Positions 16,439 through 25,189 of a DNA stretch of 64,000 nt are shown in pieces. Source of the stretch: Pseudomonas sp. JQ170C (GTDB lineage: Bacteria > Pseudomonadota > Gammaproteobacteria > Pseudomonadales > Pseudomonadaceae). Positions within the stretch are counted from its first letter, which is position 1, and each line of letters begins with the position of its first letter. The notes under the pieces were generated by a model. The model was not told the DNA's origin and did no database searches. It worked only from the letters and a program-made list of their open reading frames with translations. Location: positions 2,076,501-2,140,500 of the forward strand of contig NZ_CP141608.1 of assembly GCF_035581345.1 (NCBI RefSeq). Reading direction: 5' to 3'. The position numbers and the translations under genes were made by a program.

Positions 16439-16759
16439 ATGACCTTCCGTTCTCAAGTAGCAGCAATGGATACGCAGCTACTGGAGGTATTGGGTGATGA
16501 GGCACTGATCGAGGGTCGCAGCGAGCCGGTGCCGGGATTCATCTCGGTGCCTTGGCTGCAGCCCAAGTTCGGCCAGATCAAAACCGCCATCAGGGAGCCA
16601 ACCTTTGCGGTACGCATTGCTGATGCAGTGGGTATCGCATCGGGGCAAAGTCTGAGCATTGACCTGCCTCCGGAGGATGGTGGTGGTAAGTACGTCATCG
16701 TCAAGCTGGAGCCGGATGGTACTGGCTGGGTCAACCTGGTCTTGAGGGAAGTTCGATGA
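16439..16759 (+). CDS. Head-tail attachment protein (FII-like)
   Basis: This encodes 106 residues from the ATG at 16439. The C-terminal half (FAVRIADAVGIASGQSLSID and KYVIVKLEPDGTGWVNLVL) resembles lambda gpFII-type connectors. It lies between capsid and gpZ-like genes, the usual place for a head-completion protein, and overlaps the next gene by four bases. Confidence 0.72.
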   Translation: MTFRSQVAAMDTQLLEVLGDEALIEGRSEPVPGFISVPWLQPKFGQIKTAIREPTFAVRIADAVGIASGQSLSIDLPPEDGGGKYVIVKLEPDGTGWVNLVLREVR

Positions 16760-17418
16760 GTATCGGTAGCTTCCACAAGCAATCATCCAGCTCAGGCCTT
16801 CTCACGCTGCAAGTTGATCAATCGGACCTGAAGGCATTCGCTGATTTTGCTGTGTTGGTCCCCAAGGCTGCGGTTGCGGCCCAGCGTCGAGCCATTAACA
16901 AAACCCTGCGTTGGTTGCGCACCCACATCGCGCGTGAGGTCAGCCAGCAGGAGCGTGTTGCGGTGAGCGCTGTTCGGCAGCGCTTGCGTGCTTACTCAGT
17001 CGGCAGCAATGGCCAAGGCAAGTTGTGGTTCGGCATCAACCCGATTGAAGCCAGTCGGGCAGGGCGGCCTCGGCAGACGCGTGCTGGGGTGTCGGTGGGA
17101 AGTCGCCGCTATCAAGGGGCGTTCTTCAAGAAGGTCTACGGCGGTCAACCCGATATCTGGATTCGCACCGCAAGCAAGCACTTCAAGCGCAGCGACTATC
17201 CCGCTAGTGAGGTGTCTGGAGCGGGAGGGGCCAGCTCGGGTTGGATCTCGGAAAATGACAGTCGGTATCCGCTGGCAAAAGCCAAGATCTCCTTGGATGA
17301 CGTGCGTCCTCACTTCGACAAGTGGGTGCGCAAGGCTGACCAGCACCTTCTGAAGGTGCTGCACCAGGAGCTGAACTTTGAACTGCAGAAGTACCTGCGA
17401 GGATCCGTCCGTGTCTGA
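16756..17418 (+). CDS. Minor tail protein gpZ-like
   Basis: This encodes 220 residues with the gpZ family pattern: AAVAAQRRAINKTLRWLRTH, AVRQRLRAYS and SRRYQGAFFKKVYGG. In lambda, gpZ acts at tail completion and connection. It overlaps its neighbours by 4 and 8 bases, so the head genes are translated as a coupled block. Confidence 0.8.
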   Translation: MSIGSFHKQSSSSGLLTLQVDQSDLKAFADFAVLVPKAAVAAQRRAINKTLRWLRTHIAREVSQQERVAVSAVRQRLRAYSVGSNGQGKLWFGINPIEASRAGRPRQTRAGVSVGSRRYQGAFFKKVYGGQPDIWIRTASKHFKRSDYPASEVSGAGGASSGWISENDSRYPLAKAKISLDDVRPHFDKWVRKADQHLLKVLHQELNFELQKYLRGSVRV

Positions 17419-17941
17419 ACCGGAATTCAGTCTTGAGTTGTTGTATCGCGCCATCGAGCATCACATTGCTCAGGCAATCCCCGGTCTGGCCTGTGTATGC
17501 ACCATGCCGCATATGGCCGATCAGGTGGACTTGCCGGCGGCCGTTATCGAGCTTGTCGAGTTTGAGCCTGGTCAGGATCAAGGCACGGGTCAGACAGCGC
17601 TCATCGCACGCTTTGAGGTGCGCTTTATCGTTGGCAGCGAGGATGTTGAGAGTCACCAAAAGGTGGCATTCGCAGCGTCGCAAATGGCTGTGCTGCTGCG
17701 GATGCAGGAATGGGGCTTGGCCGTCGAGCGGGCGGAGTTTGTGCGCTCCTCTCAGGACTGGACCCGGCCTGAACTGGATGGCTACGCGGTGTGGGTTGTG
17801 GAATGGACTCAGGGCATCTACCTCGGAGAGGAAGAGTGGCCGTGGCCCAACCAGCCCCCTGGCAATCTGGTGTGGGGTTTCAGTCCTGATACCGGCCCTG
17901 GCAGCGAAGACAGCTATCGACCACCTGAGGCTATCTCATGA
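17411..17941 (+). CDS. Probable tail terminator/completion protein
   Basis: This encodes 176 residues from a GTG at 17411 that overlaps the gpZ stop. The core (ELLYRAIEHHIAQAIPGLAC, TALIARFEVRFIVG and YAVWVVEWTQGIYLGE) resembles small tail terminator proteins that bridge heads and contractile tails in chimeric phages. The C-terminal 35 residues are proline-rich. The role is inferred from position between gpZ and baseplate gpV. Confidence 0.6.
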   Translation: MSEPEFSLELLYRAIEHHIAQAIPGLACVCTMPHMADQVDLPAAVIELVEFEPGQDQGTGQTALIARFEVRFIVGSEDVESHQKVAFAASQMAVLLRMQEWGLAVERAEFVRSSQDWTRPELDGYAVWVVEWTQGIYLGEEEWPWPNQPPGNLVWGFSPDTGPGSEDSYRPPEAIS

Positions 17942-18519
17942 GCGCAGCCAGCTCGGCCCATGACCGAATGTTGGCTGGTTTGATCATTCCGTGTCGGGTG
18001 GTGGCGGTCGATCTGGCTGCCGCAAAGGTTCGCGTTTCCGACGGTGCTGGCTGGACGAGCGCTTGGGTGCGCTGGCATAGCCAGGCCGCCGGAAAGGCCA
18101 GGCACTGGCGAGCGCCGAGCCTGGGCGAGCAGGGCGCGTTGATCAGCCCGAGCGGGGAGCCTGCGCAGGGTACGTTTGTGCCGGGGCTGTATGGCAATGC
18201 CGGCGCCCAGCCCGACAATCGCGACCACGTTGAGGTGTGGCGCTTCGATGATGGCGGTTCGCTGGTTTACGACTGGCAGGCCAACGCCTACACAATCGAG
18301 CTGCCAAGCGGCACCGTCAGCATCAAGGTCGGTAGCACCGAGGCGGTGCTGACTGACGACGCGATCACAGCCAAGTCAGGGGCGGCCACCGTAGAGGCGG
18401 CCAACATCACCCTGACGGGCCAGGTGCAGATCAACGGCCTGTTAAGCGTAACTGGCGATATTTTCGGCGCCGGCAGGATTATCGACACCGGTGGCAACAC
18501 AGCAAACCACAAACACTGA
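17938..18519 (+). CDS. Baseplate assembly protein V (spike)
   Basis: This encodes 193 residues of the P2 gpV type. An N-terminal OB-like domain (CRVVAVDLAAAKVRVSD, PSLGEQGALISPSGEP) is followed by a beta-helical spike built from short repeats (TVSIKVGSTEAVLTDDAITA). It ends in NHKH, a likely metal-binding tip. It starts the contractile tail module. Confidence 0.88.
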   Translation: MSAASSAHDRMLAGLIIPCRVVAVDLAAAKVRVSDGAGWTSAWVRWHSQAAGKARHWRAPSLGEQGALISPSGEPAQGTFVPGLYGNAGAQPDNRDHVEVWRFDDGGSLVYDWQANAYTIELPSGTVSIKVGSTEAVLTDDAITAKSGAATVEAANITLTGQVQINGLLSVTGDIFGAGRIIDTGGNTANHKH

Positions 18520-18520
18520 C

Positions 18521-18543
18521 AGCCCGACTTGATCGGGCTTTTT
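18521..18543 (+). terminator. Terminator after gpV
   Basis: A seven-base stem AGCCCGA/TCGGGCT with a five-base loop is followed by five Ts. It lies directly after the gpV stop and would attenuate transcription into the rest of the tail operon. Confidence 0.75.
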
Positions 18544-18560
18544 CATGCCTGGAGAACAAC

Positions 18561-18767
18561 ATGGCTACCCCCAAGAAAACCGCCGACGCCACCGAGCCGG
18601 CGGTGCAAGTGACTTTCCGCGATACGACCTACACCTCCCGAGTACTGATCCTGGCCAACGAACGCCAATTGGCGGTCGCTGGCGGCCGGGTCACGGTGGC
18701 GGCGGATGACACCGAGGCGCTGCAGTTCCTGCAGGCGCACCCGGACCTGAAACCGCTGCAGGAGTAA
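18561..18767 (+). CDS. Small hypothetical tail-region protein (68 aa)
   Basis: This encodes 68 residues with GGAG before the ATG. The sequence VQVTFRDTTYTSRVLILA, then RVTVAADDTEALQFLQAHPD, suggests a small alpha-beta domain. It lies between gpV and gpW baseplate genes, where P2-like tails of Pseudomonas often have a short accessory gene. No function is assigned. Confidence 0.68.
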   Translation: MATPKKTADATEPAVQVTFRDTTYTSRVLILANERQLAVAGGRVTVAADDTEALQFLQAHPDLKPLQE

Positions 18768-18773
18768 CTCGCC

Positions 18774-19100
18774 ATGATCGGACTGGACCGCCGCACCGGG
18801 CAGCCCATTGCCGGCGTGGCGCACCTGCGACAGTCCATTGAGGACATTCTGACCACGCCGCTGGGCAGCCGGCGGATGCGGCCGGAGTACGGCAGTAACC
18901 TGCGCCGCTATGTCGACCTGCCGGTCAATGAGGGTTGGAAAAGTGCGGTACAGGCCGAAGTCGCCCGCGCCCTGGGGCGCTGGGAGCCGCGTTTGAAACT
19001 GGAGCGGGTACGGGTCACGGCGGTAGTCGGTGGCCAGATCACGCTGCAGTTGACGGGCCTGTACCTGGCTGAGGCGACCACGCTGGAGGTGCGTGCATGA
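18774..19100 (+). CDS. Baseplate wedge protein W (gp25-like)
   Basis: This encodes 108 residues of the GPW/gp25 family: HLRQSIEDILTTPLGSRRMR then PEYGSNL. The EPR-like motif appears here as WEPRLKLERV. It forms part of the baseplate wedge. It overlaps gpJ by four bases. Confidence 0.9.
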   Translation: MIGLDRRTGQPIAGVAHLRQSIEDILTTPLGSRRMRPEYGSNLRRYVDLPVNEGWKSAVQAEVARALGRWEPRLKLERVRVTAVVGGQITLQLTGLYLAEATTLEVRA

Positions 19101-20077
19101 TTGACCTGTCCCTGTTGCCGCCGCCGGAGGTGGTGGAAACGCTGGAGTTTGAAGCGCTGTATCAGGAGCTGCTGGCCGATTTTCGCCTGCAGATGGGCGA
19201 CCAGTGGACGGCGCTGTTGGAGTCCGACCCTATCGTCAAGCTGCTGGAGGTGGCGGCCTTTCAAAAAATGCTTGGTCGGGCGCGGGTCAATGACGCGGCC
19301 AAGTCCAGCCTGTTGGCCTACGCCCGGGGCAGCGATCTGGACAGCCGCGCCGCCGATTATGGCGTGCAGCGGCTGACCCTGATCCCGGCCGATCCCGACG
19401 CGGTACCGCCAGTGGCGGCAGTGATGGAAGGGGACGAGGCGTTGCGCTACCGCACGCGGCTGTCACTGGAGGCGCTGTCGGTCGCCGGCAGTCGCGGCGC
19501 CTATGAGTTTCACGGGTTGAGTGCGTCGGCCAGCGTGGCCAGTGTCTCGGTGGATTCGCCGACGTTTAAAGGCGTGCCGGTACCGGCCGCACTACAGGCG
19601 CAATTACCGGCCGGGGCGATTGTGCTGGTCTGCGACTACGCCGCCGGCCTCGACAGCCCGTTGCCGGGTGACGTGTCCCTGGCGGTACTGCCACGGCTCG
19701 ACAGTCCGGTACCGGGCGCCAAGGTGGTGTCTGACGTGCAGGCAGCGCTGTCGGCAGAGGATGTCCGACCGCTGACGGATCGACCCCGGGCCCAACTGGG
19801 CCAGCCCAGCGTGTTTAACGTGGAGGCGGTACTGGAGCTGGATGCAGGGCCGGACCCGGCGGTGGTTCTGGCCGCGTCACGGGCCAGTCTGGATCGGACC
19901 CTGGCGGCGGCGCGGCGGCTGGAGGGGCAGTTGCCCCTATCGGCGATCTATGCCGCGTTACATGTAACGGGCGTGCGCCGGGTACGGCTGGCCCAGCCGC
20001 TGGCCGATGTGACCAGCGACAAGCGCCATTACCCCAGTTGCGGCAGCGTCAAGCTGACCACAGAGGTGATTGCATGA
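19097..20077 (+). CDS. Baseplate assembly protein J
   Basis: This encodes 326 residues of the Baseplate_J family (P2 gpJ). Typical segments are LSLLPPPEVVETLEFEALYQ, LEVAAFQKMLGRARVND and YRTRLSLEALSVAGSRGAYE. It connects the wedge to the tail fibres. It is translationally coupled to gpW and gpI. Confidence 0.92.
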   Translation: MIDLSLLPPPEVVETLEFEALYQELLADFRLQMGDQWTALLESDPIVKLLEVAAFQKMLGRARVNDAAKSSLLAYARGSDLDSRAADYGVQRLTLIPADPDAVPPVAAVMEGDEALRYRTRLSLEALSVAGSRGAYEFHGLSASASVASVSVDSPTFKGVPVPAALQAQLPAGAIVLVCDYAAGLDSPLPGDVSLAVLPRLDSPVPGAKVVSDVQAALSAEDVRPLTDRPRAQLGQPSVFNVEAVLELDAGPDPAVVLAASRASLDRTLAAARRLEGQLPLSAIYAALHVTGVRRVRLAQPLADVTSDKRHYPSCGSVKLTTEVIA

Positions 20078-20796
20078 GTCTGTTACCACACAACGCTACC
20101 GATCTGGAGCAGGCCCTGGTTGCGGCCTGCGACTTGGGCATTGACCCGGAGCTGATCCGGGGCGTGGCCGACTCGGCACGCTGCCCACCCAACTTCCTGC
20201 CGTGGTTGGCCTGGGGCATGAAGGTCGAAGGCTGGGATGCGGCGGATAGCGAGGACCAGCAGCGGGCGTTGATTCGGGAGGCGATCCCGATTCACAAGAC
20301 CAAGGGCACGGTTGGCGCTGTGCGTCGGGTGCTCAAGGCGGTGCGGGTCAATTCGGAATACAAGGAGTGGCACCAGATCCCCGGTGCCGCGCCGTACACC
20401 TTCCAGTTGACCGCCTGGGCCAACAGCAACCGCCCCGGCGAGGGCTCGATTCTGTCGCCGCAGCTGTATGCCCGATTGCGCGCCCTGGTCGACGCGGCCA
20501 AGAACGAGCGTAGCCACTATGACTTTCGCCTGGGGGCCGGCTTCGACGGCGGGTTGCGCCTGGGCAACGCCGCCCAGGTGCGCGCCGTCTATCGCCGCTC
20601 GGTGGAAGCCCAGGGCGTGCCGCTCGATCCGTCGTTACAGGGCCTGCAACTGGGCAACGCTACCAACCTGCGCTGCGTGATTCGACGGTCTGTCGAGGCG
20701 CAGGGCATTCCGATCAACGCTGAACAGGGCCTACAGATCGCTAACGCGGTACGGCTCCGCATTGTCGTGCGCGGCACGATGGAGGCTGTTCTATGA
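20074..20796 (+). CDS. Tail protein I with triplicated C-terminus
   Basis: This encodes 240 residues from the ATG at 20074, overlapping the gpJ stop. Residues 1-165 are P2 gpI-like (LLPHNATDLEQALVAACDLG, PNFLPWLAWGMKVEGWD). From about residue 175 a unit of roughly 30 residues is repeated three times, with cores LRLGNAAQVRAVYRRSVEAQ, LQLGNATNLRCVIRRSVEAQ and LQIANAVRLRIVVRGTMEA. The repeats may form a beta structure that docks the fibre. The overlap with the next gene is four bases. Confidence 0.88.
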   Translation: MSLLPHNATDLEQALVAACDLGIDPELIRGVADSARCPPNFLPWLAWGMKVEGWDAADSEDQQRALIREAIPIHKTKGTVGAVRRVLKAVRVNSEYKEWHQIPGAAPYTFQLTAWANSNRPGEGSILSPQLYARLRALVDAAKNERSHYDFRLGAGFDGGLRLGNAAQVRAVYRRSVEAQGVPLDPSLQGLQLGNATNLRCVIRRSVEAQGIPINAEQGLQIANAVRLRIVVRGTMEAVL

Positions 20797-21479
20797 GCAT
20801 CCCTTTGCAACCCCTCATTACCAAGGCCGGCTTGGCCGCAATCTGGCGAGCCGACAACACCGGCGTGTCGGCTGAGATTACCCACGTCGTCCTGGGCTCG
20901 GCGGGCTATACCCCGCGAACAGACCAGAAAAGCCTGCAGGCGCAAGTCGCCAAGTACCCCATTGCCGGCGGGGAGCGCCTGAGCAGCACGCAAATTCATA
21001 TGACTGCTCTCGCCGACGATGAGCGTGCTTTTTGGGTGCGCGAGATAGGTTTCCTGCTGAGTGACGGCACCTTGTTGGCGGTGTGGTCGCACCCCACTGA
21101 GGCACTGACCTATAAGCCCGCTGATGCGGATTTGCTGCTGGCTTATGACGTGTCGCTGGCCGCGCTGCCGGCTGACAGCGTGACCATTAACAGTATCCCC
21201 GGCGGGCTCAACCTGACCTTGGCGGGGCCACTGGCGGCTCAGGCTTCGGCATTGATCGCCGAGCAACTGCGCGGCTTGCAGCAGCAGGACACTCTCGAAG
21301 GTCAGGCCAAGCAACACCAGATCGAAGGCCAGCAAATCGCCAACCTGATGGAGCGGATGAAGACCACCGAGAAGCGCCAAGCCGAAGACCACGATGGTCT
21401 ACTAAGCGCGGTGGTCTGTAACGCGGCTGGGCTGATCGCCCTGCAAACCCTTGTTGTTCAACACATCCATGGAGCATAA
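20793..21479 (+). CDS. Tail fibre / tail-collar protein (gpH N-terminal type)
   Basis: This encodes 228 residues of the phage tail-collar fibre family: ITKAGLAAIWRADNTGVSAE, ITHVVLGSAGYTPR and REIGFLLSDGTLLAVWS. The C-terminal 60 residues are coiled-coil-like (QLRGLQQQDTLEGQAKQHQ). It is much shorter than P2 gpH, so the receptor-binding part is probably supplied by the next gene. Confidence 0.83.
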   Translation: MSIPLQPLITKAGLAAIWRADNTGVSAEITHVVLGSAGYTPRTDQKSLQAQVAKYPIAGGERLSSTQIHMTALADDERAFWVREIGFLLSDGTLLAVWSHPTEALTYKPADADLLLAYDVSLAALPADSVTINSIPGGLNLTLAGPLAAQASALIAEQLRGLQQQDTLEGQAKQHQIEGQQIANLMERMKTTEKRQAEDHDGLLSAVVCNAAGLIALQTLVVQHIHGA

Positions 21480-21485
21480 GACGCT

Positions 21486-22241
21486 ATGAGTCTTGAAACT
21501 GATGTTGCCAATCTGGTGACCCAAACCACCAAGTTGATCGACTATGTAAACGGCAAGAAGTCGGGCATTGATGCCGCTGTTGCCGCCGCCATTGCTGCCG
21601 TCCCTGAGACCACCCGCAACTGGTTTGTCGATCAGGTCAACGGCCTGGACACCAACCCCGGCACTCAAGCGGCGCCCTTCAGAACGCTCGGAAAGGCCAT
21701 TGCGGCAACGCCGGCGAGTGGGGTTTGTAATGTGTCTCTACTTTCGGACTATGTCCTCGACAGTCAGGTGGCGTTGAACTGCACCATGCTTGTCCTGAAA
21801 GGTGAAGGTGGGACCCGAGTGCTGCGACCGAAGTATTACCCGAGCGTGGACTCGGTCACTGGCGCAACGGATAACCGATTGGGTGGATTCGTGTTCCAGC
21901 GCCAAGGTTCACAGCTGGAAATGCGCGAACTCAACCTTGCCCTACCGACAGCTGTGGGTGTGGTTCCGGCGCCGACGAACGCTCGTCTTAACAGCCTCTT
22001 TCGTCACTACGGCAGTTTCTCTGTGCCGCCGCTTATGGCAATTCAGATGAATACCGTCACAGTGACCAAGGAAGCCGGTTTTGTTGGCTCGCTGATTGGT
22101 GGTGGTTCTTCTTGCCTTGCGCTGGGCTGTGGCTCAGTGAGCTTCCCGAGCGATTTTGGCGGCTTCTACATCGAGGGCGTCCCTGCTGGCACCGCTGCCA
22201 ATACGATTACTCGCCTGCTTACTAACCTGGCCACCCTGTAA
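21486..22241 (+). CDS. Putative receptor-binding tail fibre tip
   Basis: This encodes 251 residues. The first 40 resemble a fibre N-terminal coil (LETDVANLVTQTTKLIDYVN). Residues about 50-250 look like a right-handed beta-helix (GLDTNPGTQAAPFRTLGKAI, FVFQRQGSQLEMRELNLALP). The C-terminus is rich in Gly, Ser and Thr. Codon use is less GC-rich than in the baseplate genes, as is common for host-range genes. Function is inferred from position and fold pattern. Confidence 0.68.
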   Translation: MSLETDVANLVTQTTKLIDYVNGKKSGIDAAVAAAIAAVPETTRNWFVDQVNGLDTNPGTQAAPFRTLGKAIAATPASGVCNVSLLSDYVLDSQVALNCTMLVLKGEGGTRVLRPKYYPSVDSVTGATDNRLGGFVFQRQGSQLEMRELNLALPTAVGVVPAPTNARLNSLFRHYGSFSVPPLMAIQMNTVTVTKEAGFVGSLIGGGSSCLALGCGSVSFPSDFGGFYIEGVPAGTAANTITRLLTNLATL

Positions 22242-22253
22242 GGATCTGTAGTG

Positions 22254-22718
22254 ATGAAACTGACCGACCTGAGCTTTTCGTATAACGGCCAGCAGTATGT
22301 TGGCTTTGACTTTTCAGCGTTGCCGCTTGAAGTGGCGAAATTGGCCGCGAATGCGCAGATTGACCAAGCCGCCGACGTGGCCCGGCTCGCGGTGTTGGGC
22401 GACCCCCTGCGCGCGCTGGAGTACCAGACCGCTGCTGATGAGGCCAAGGTTTTTGCGGCGGCCAACTATGTCGGCGCGGTTCCACCCTCAGTTCAAGCCT
22501 GGATGGACGCGGCCCGGCTGGAGGCGCAGGCGGCCACCGACGGAATCTTGGCTGAGGCCAGCGCCTGGCAAGGTGCAATGTATGCGATCCGCGCTGAGCG
22601 TCTGAAAGGCAAACAAGCAGTGCTCCAGGCTACCTCTCATAAAGAGATCGAAGCACTGGCTGACATCGCTATGACCGACGTTCGCGATTGTATTGTGGGT
22701 GTCGGCAACGCTGCCTGA
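22254..22718 (+). CDS. Probable tail fibre assembly protein
   Basis: This encodes 154 residues from the ATG at 22254 (a GTG lies one codon earlier). An N-terminal beta part (LTDLSFSYNGQQYVGFDF) is followed by a long helical region (LEAQAATDGILAEASAWQGA). It follows the fibre gene, where chaperones for fibre folding usually sit. No named family is certain. Confidence 0.6.
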   Translation: MKLTDLSFSYNGQQYVGFDFSALPLEVAKLAANAQIDQAADVARLAVLGDPLRALEYQTAADEAKVFAAANYVGAVPPSVQAWMDAARLEAQAATDGILAEASAWQGAMYAIRAERLKGKQAVLQATSHKEIEALADIAMTDVRDCIVGVGNAA

Positions 22719-22745
22719 TCCGGCCTTACCACCAACAATCCGAGG

Positions 22746-22765
22746 CCGCCGAGAGCGGTTTTTTT
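22746..22765 (+). terminator. Weak terminator after fibre genes
   Basis: A short CCGC/GCGG stem is followed by seven Ts (GCGGTTTTTTTG). The stem is short, so the call is tentative. It separates the fibre block from the membrane-protein gene at 22784. Confidence 0.45.
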
Positions 22766-22783
22766 GTGCCTGGAGTAATCACC

Positions 22784-23095
22784 TTGAGTAAAACCAACTG
22801 GCTGCACGCCCTGGCGGGCCTGCTCATCATGGCCCTGGTCTGGGGCTTTCTGGCACTGTTCGGCGTTCCGGCCGGGCAGTGGGTCGGCGTCGCTGCAGGC
22901 GTCTTCTTTTTCCTGGGTCGTGAGTACACCCACGGCGAGCGCAAGCTGGCCCATGACCTGGCCCTGAACCTGAGTCACCTGCGCTGGTACGACGGTTTGC
23001 GTATCTGGCGTTGGAGTCAAGACGGCCGGCTCGATCTGCTGTTCCCCCTGGTCGCCTGCCTGCTGGCCGCACTGCTGGTGCCTCTGCTGCTCTGA
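22784..23095 (+). CDS. Small membrane protein within the tail operon
   Basis: This encodes 103 residues from a TTG at 22784 with GGAG eight bases upstream. Hydrophobic segments lie at about 7-27 (LHALAGLLIMALVWGFLALF), 30-43 and 84-103 (LLFPLVACLLAALLVPLLL), with a charged middle (REYTHGERKLAHDLALN). A membrane protein in the middle of a tail operon is unusual; it may be a second lysis factor or a conversion gene. No homology is recognised. Confidence 0.6.
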   Translation: MSKTNWLHALAGLLIMALVWGFLALFGVPAGQWVGVAAGVFFFLGREYTHGERKLAHDLALNLSHLRWYDGLRIWRWSQDGRLDLLFPLVACLLAALLVPLLL

Positions 23096-23185
23096 TCGGC
23101 CCCGACCGCCTGCAGCCCCGCCTGGGGCGCCTTCTTTCCCTTCTGGCCGCGCACGTCGCGGCCTTGTGCATTCTGGAGTTACTAC

Positions 23186-24352
23186 ATGGCTGGTTTCTTT
23201 CACGGCGTTACCGTAACGAACGTCGACACCGGTGCGCGCAATGTCGCCTTGCCGTCGTCCTCGATCATTGGCCTGGTCGACATCTTCACCCCTGGCGCGG
23301 ATGCCACGGCGAAGGCCAACCAGTTGGTGCTGATCACCAGCGAGCGTGAGGCGATCGCTGCCTTCGGCCCGGCCTCGGCCATCACCATGGCTTGCCAGGC
23401 CATTTACCAACGCTCCAAGGCGGTGATTGTCGCCTGTGGCGTAGCCAAGGGCATCGACGGCGCCGCGCAGACCTCGGCGATCATCGGCGGCGTACAGGCC
23501 GACGGCACCCGTACCGGTCTGCAGGCGCTGCTCGATGGCAAGAGTCGTTTCAACGCCCAGCCGCGACTGCTGATCGCGCCCAAGCACAGCGCGACGCAAG
23601 CGGTCGGTACCGCCCTTGTGGCCCTGGCCGACAAGCTGCGCGGCCTGGCCATCATCGACGGTCCGAACACCACCGACGAAGCGGCCCAAGCCTACGCCGA
23701 TAGCTTCGGCGCCAAGCGCGCGTTTCTGGTCGATCCCGGCGTCAAGTATTGGGACACCGCCACCAGTGGGACGGCCGACGCGCCGGCTTCGGCCTGGGTC
23801 GCGGGTCTGTTCGCCTGGACTGACAGCGAGTACGGCTTTTGGGCGTCGCCGTCGAACAAGGAGTTTGTCGGCATCACCGGCACCGGCCGTGCCATCGAGT
23901 ACCTGGACGGCGACGAGAGCTGCCGGGCCAACCTGCTCAACAACGCCAACATCGCCACCATCATCCGTGACGACGGTTTCCGCCTGTGGGGCAACCGCAC
24001 GCTGAGCACCGACCCGAAATGGGCGTTCGTCACCCGCGTGCGGACGATGGATATCGTCATGGACGCGATCCTGTACGGGCACAAGTGGGCGGTCGACCGC
24101 TCGATCACCGCGACCTACGTCAAGGACGTGACCGAGGGCCTGCAGGCGTTCATGCGCGACCTCAAGGCGCAGGGCGCAATCATCAACTTTGAAGTGTTCG
24201 CCGACCCCGACCTCAACACGGCCAGCCAACTGGAGCAGGGCAAGGTCTATTGGAACATCCGCTTTACCGATGTTCTGCCGGCTGAAAACCCTAATTTCCG
24301 CGTCGAAGTCACCAACCAGTGGCTGACCGAAGTCCTCGACAAAGCCGCTTAA
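23186..24352 (+). CDS. Tail sheath protein (P2 FI-like)
   Basis: This encodes 388 residues of the contractile sheath family: FHGVTVTNVDTGARNVALPS, SSIIGLVDIFTPGADA, WVAGLFAWTDSEYGFWASPS and the C-terminal KAQGAIINFEVFADPDLNT. It would polymerise around the tube and contract at infection. It starts the FI-FII-E-T-U-X-D segment in P2 order. Confidence 0.95.
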   Translation: MAGFFHGVTVTNVDTGARNVALPSSSIIGLVDIFTPGADATAKANQLVLITSEREAIAAFGPASAITMACQAIYQRSKAVIVACGVAKGIDGAAQTSAIIGGVQADGTRTGLQALLDGKSRFNAQPRLLIAPKHSATQAVGTALVALADKLRGLAIIDGPNTTDEAAQAYADSFGAKRAFLVDPGVKYWDTATSGTADAPASAWVAGLFAWTDSEYGFWASPSNKEFVGITGTGRAIEYLDGDESCRANLLNNANIATIIRDDGFRLWGNRTLSTDPKWAFVTRVRTMDIVMDAILYGHKWAVDRSITATYVKDVTEGLQAFMRDLKAQGAIINFEVFADPDLNTASQLEQGKVYWNIRFTDVLPAENPNFRVEVTNQWLTEVLDKAA

Positions 24353-24364
24353 GGAGCTGCACGC

Positions 24365-24874
24365 ATGGCAATGATTCCCGAAACGTTGACCAACCTGAAC
24401 CTGTTCGTGGATGGCATCAGCTTCCAAGGCGATGTGCCCAGCCTGACCCTGCCCAAACTCACCCTGAAAATGGAAGAGCACCGCGCCGGCGGCATGGATA
24501 TGCCGGTGGAGCTGGATATGGGCATGGAAAAGCAGGAGGCCGGTTTTGTTACCACCGGTGTTCGCCGCGAGTCGCTGAAGTTTTTCGGCCTGGCCGACGG
24601 TACCGCGTTCAACGGCACGTTCCGTGGCGCCTTCAAGGGCCTGAAGGGCGAAATCACGCCGGTGGTCGTCACCCTGCGCGGCTCGCTGAAAGAGGTCGAT
24701 ATGGGCGACTGGAAGCCCGGCGACAAGTCTGAAATCAAGCACAACGTCGCTGTGACCTATTACAAGCTGGAGGTTAAAGGCCAGCTCATCTACGAAATCG
24801 ACCCGATTGGCATGAAGCGTGTCATCAACGGTGTCGACCAACTCACTGCCCAACGTTCGGCCCTTGGCCTGTAA
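24365..24874 (+). CDS. Tail tube protein (P2 FII-like)
   Basis: This encodes 169 residues of the P2 FII major tail tube family: MIPETLTNLNLFVDGISFQG, PKLTLKMEEHRAGGMDMPVE and the C-terminal YYKLEVKGQLIYEIDPIGM. An AAGGAG ribosome site lies upstream. It builds the inner tube. Confidence 0.94.
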   Translation: MAMIPETLTNLNLFVDGISFQGDVPSLTLPKLTLKMEEHRAGGMDMPVELDMGMEKQEAGFVTTGVRRESLKFFGLADGTAFNGTFRGAFKGLKGEITPVVVTLRGSLKEVDMGDWKPGDKSEIKHNVAVTYYKLEVKGQLIYEIDPIGMKRVINGVDQLTAQRSALGL

Positions 24875-24885
24875 GGAAATCCCTG

Positions 24886-25188
24886 ATGAGCAATGCAATC
24901 AAAATCCCGTCGTTCCTTAAGCTGGGCACTGACGCCGTTACCGTAACGCTAAGCAAACCCACTCAAGCCAACGGCGTAGAGGTCGATGCGCTGCGCCTGC
25001 GTGCCCCGACCGTGCGCGACATCCGCGCCGCCCAGGCGACCGCCGGCGGCGATGATGAGCAACGCGAAATGAACCTGTTCGCCTCCCTGGCCGAGGTCGG
25101 GCCCAAGGATCTGGAGGGGCTGACGCTCAAGGACTATGCCCGCGTGCAGGCCGGCTATTTTCGCCTGGTGCAAGACGACGAGCTTTGA
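24886..25188 (+). CDS. Tail assembly protein E (0-frame product)
   Basis: This encodes 100 residues of the P2 gpE-type tail assembly family (VTLSKPTQANGVEVDALRLR, VGPKDLEGLTLKDYARVQ). It ends GAC GAC GAG CTT TGA C. In P2 the E frame is extended to E+E' by ribosomal frameshifting; here the downstream open frame lies in the +1 frame. Both products are thought to act as chaperones for the tape measure protein. Confidence 0.88.
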   Translation: MSNAIKIPSFLKLGTDAVTVTLSKPTQANGVEVDALRLRAPTVRDIRAAQATAGGDDEQREMNLFASLAEVGPKDLEGLTLKDYARVQAGYFRLVQDDEL

Positions 25189-25189
25189 C
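25183..25189 (+). promoter_or_regulatory. Candidate +1 programmed frameshift site (CTT TGA C)
   Basis: The last sense codon of E and its stop read CTT TGA followed by C, the same heptamer used for +1 recoding in bacterial prfB (RF2). A shift from CTT to the overlapping TTT would continue as GAC CCC GCC ATG CAG and join E to the E' frame. No AGGGGG stimulator is present three bases upstream; GACGAG is there instead. The site is seen; its use is inferred. Confidence 0.6.

Noticed and set aside
22637..24898. 753-codon open frame on the minus strand across the sheath and tube genes
   Set aside because: It is antisense to clearly recognised tail sheath and tube genes; long antisense frames are expected at high GC.
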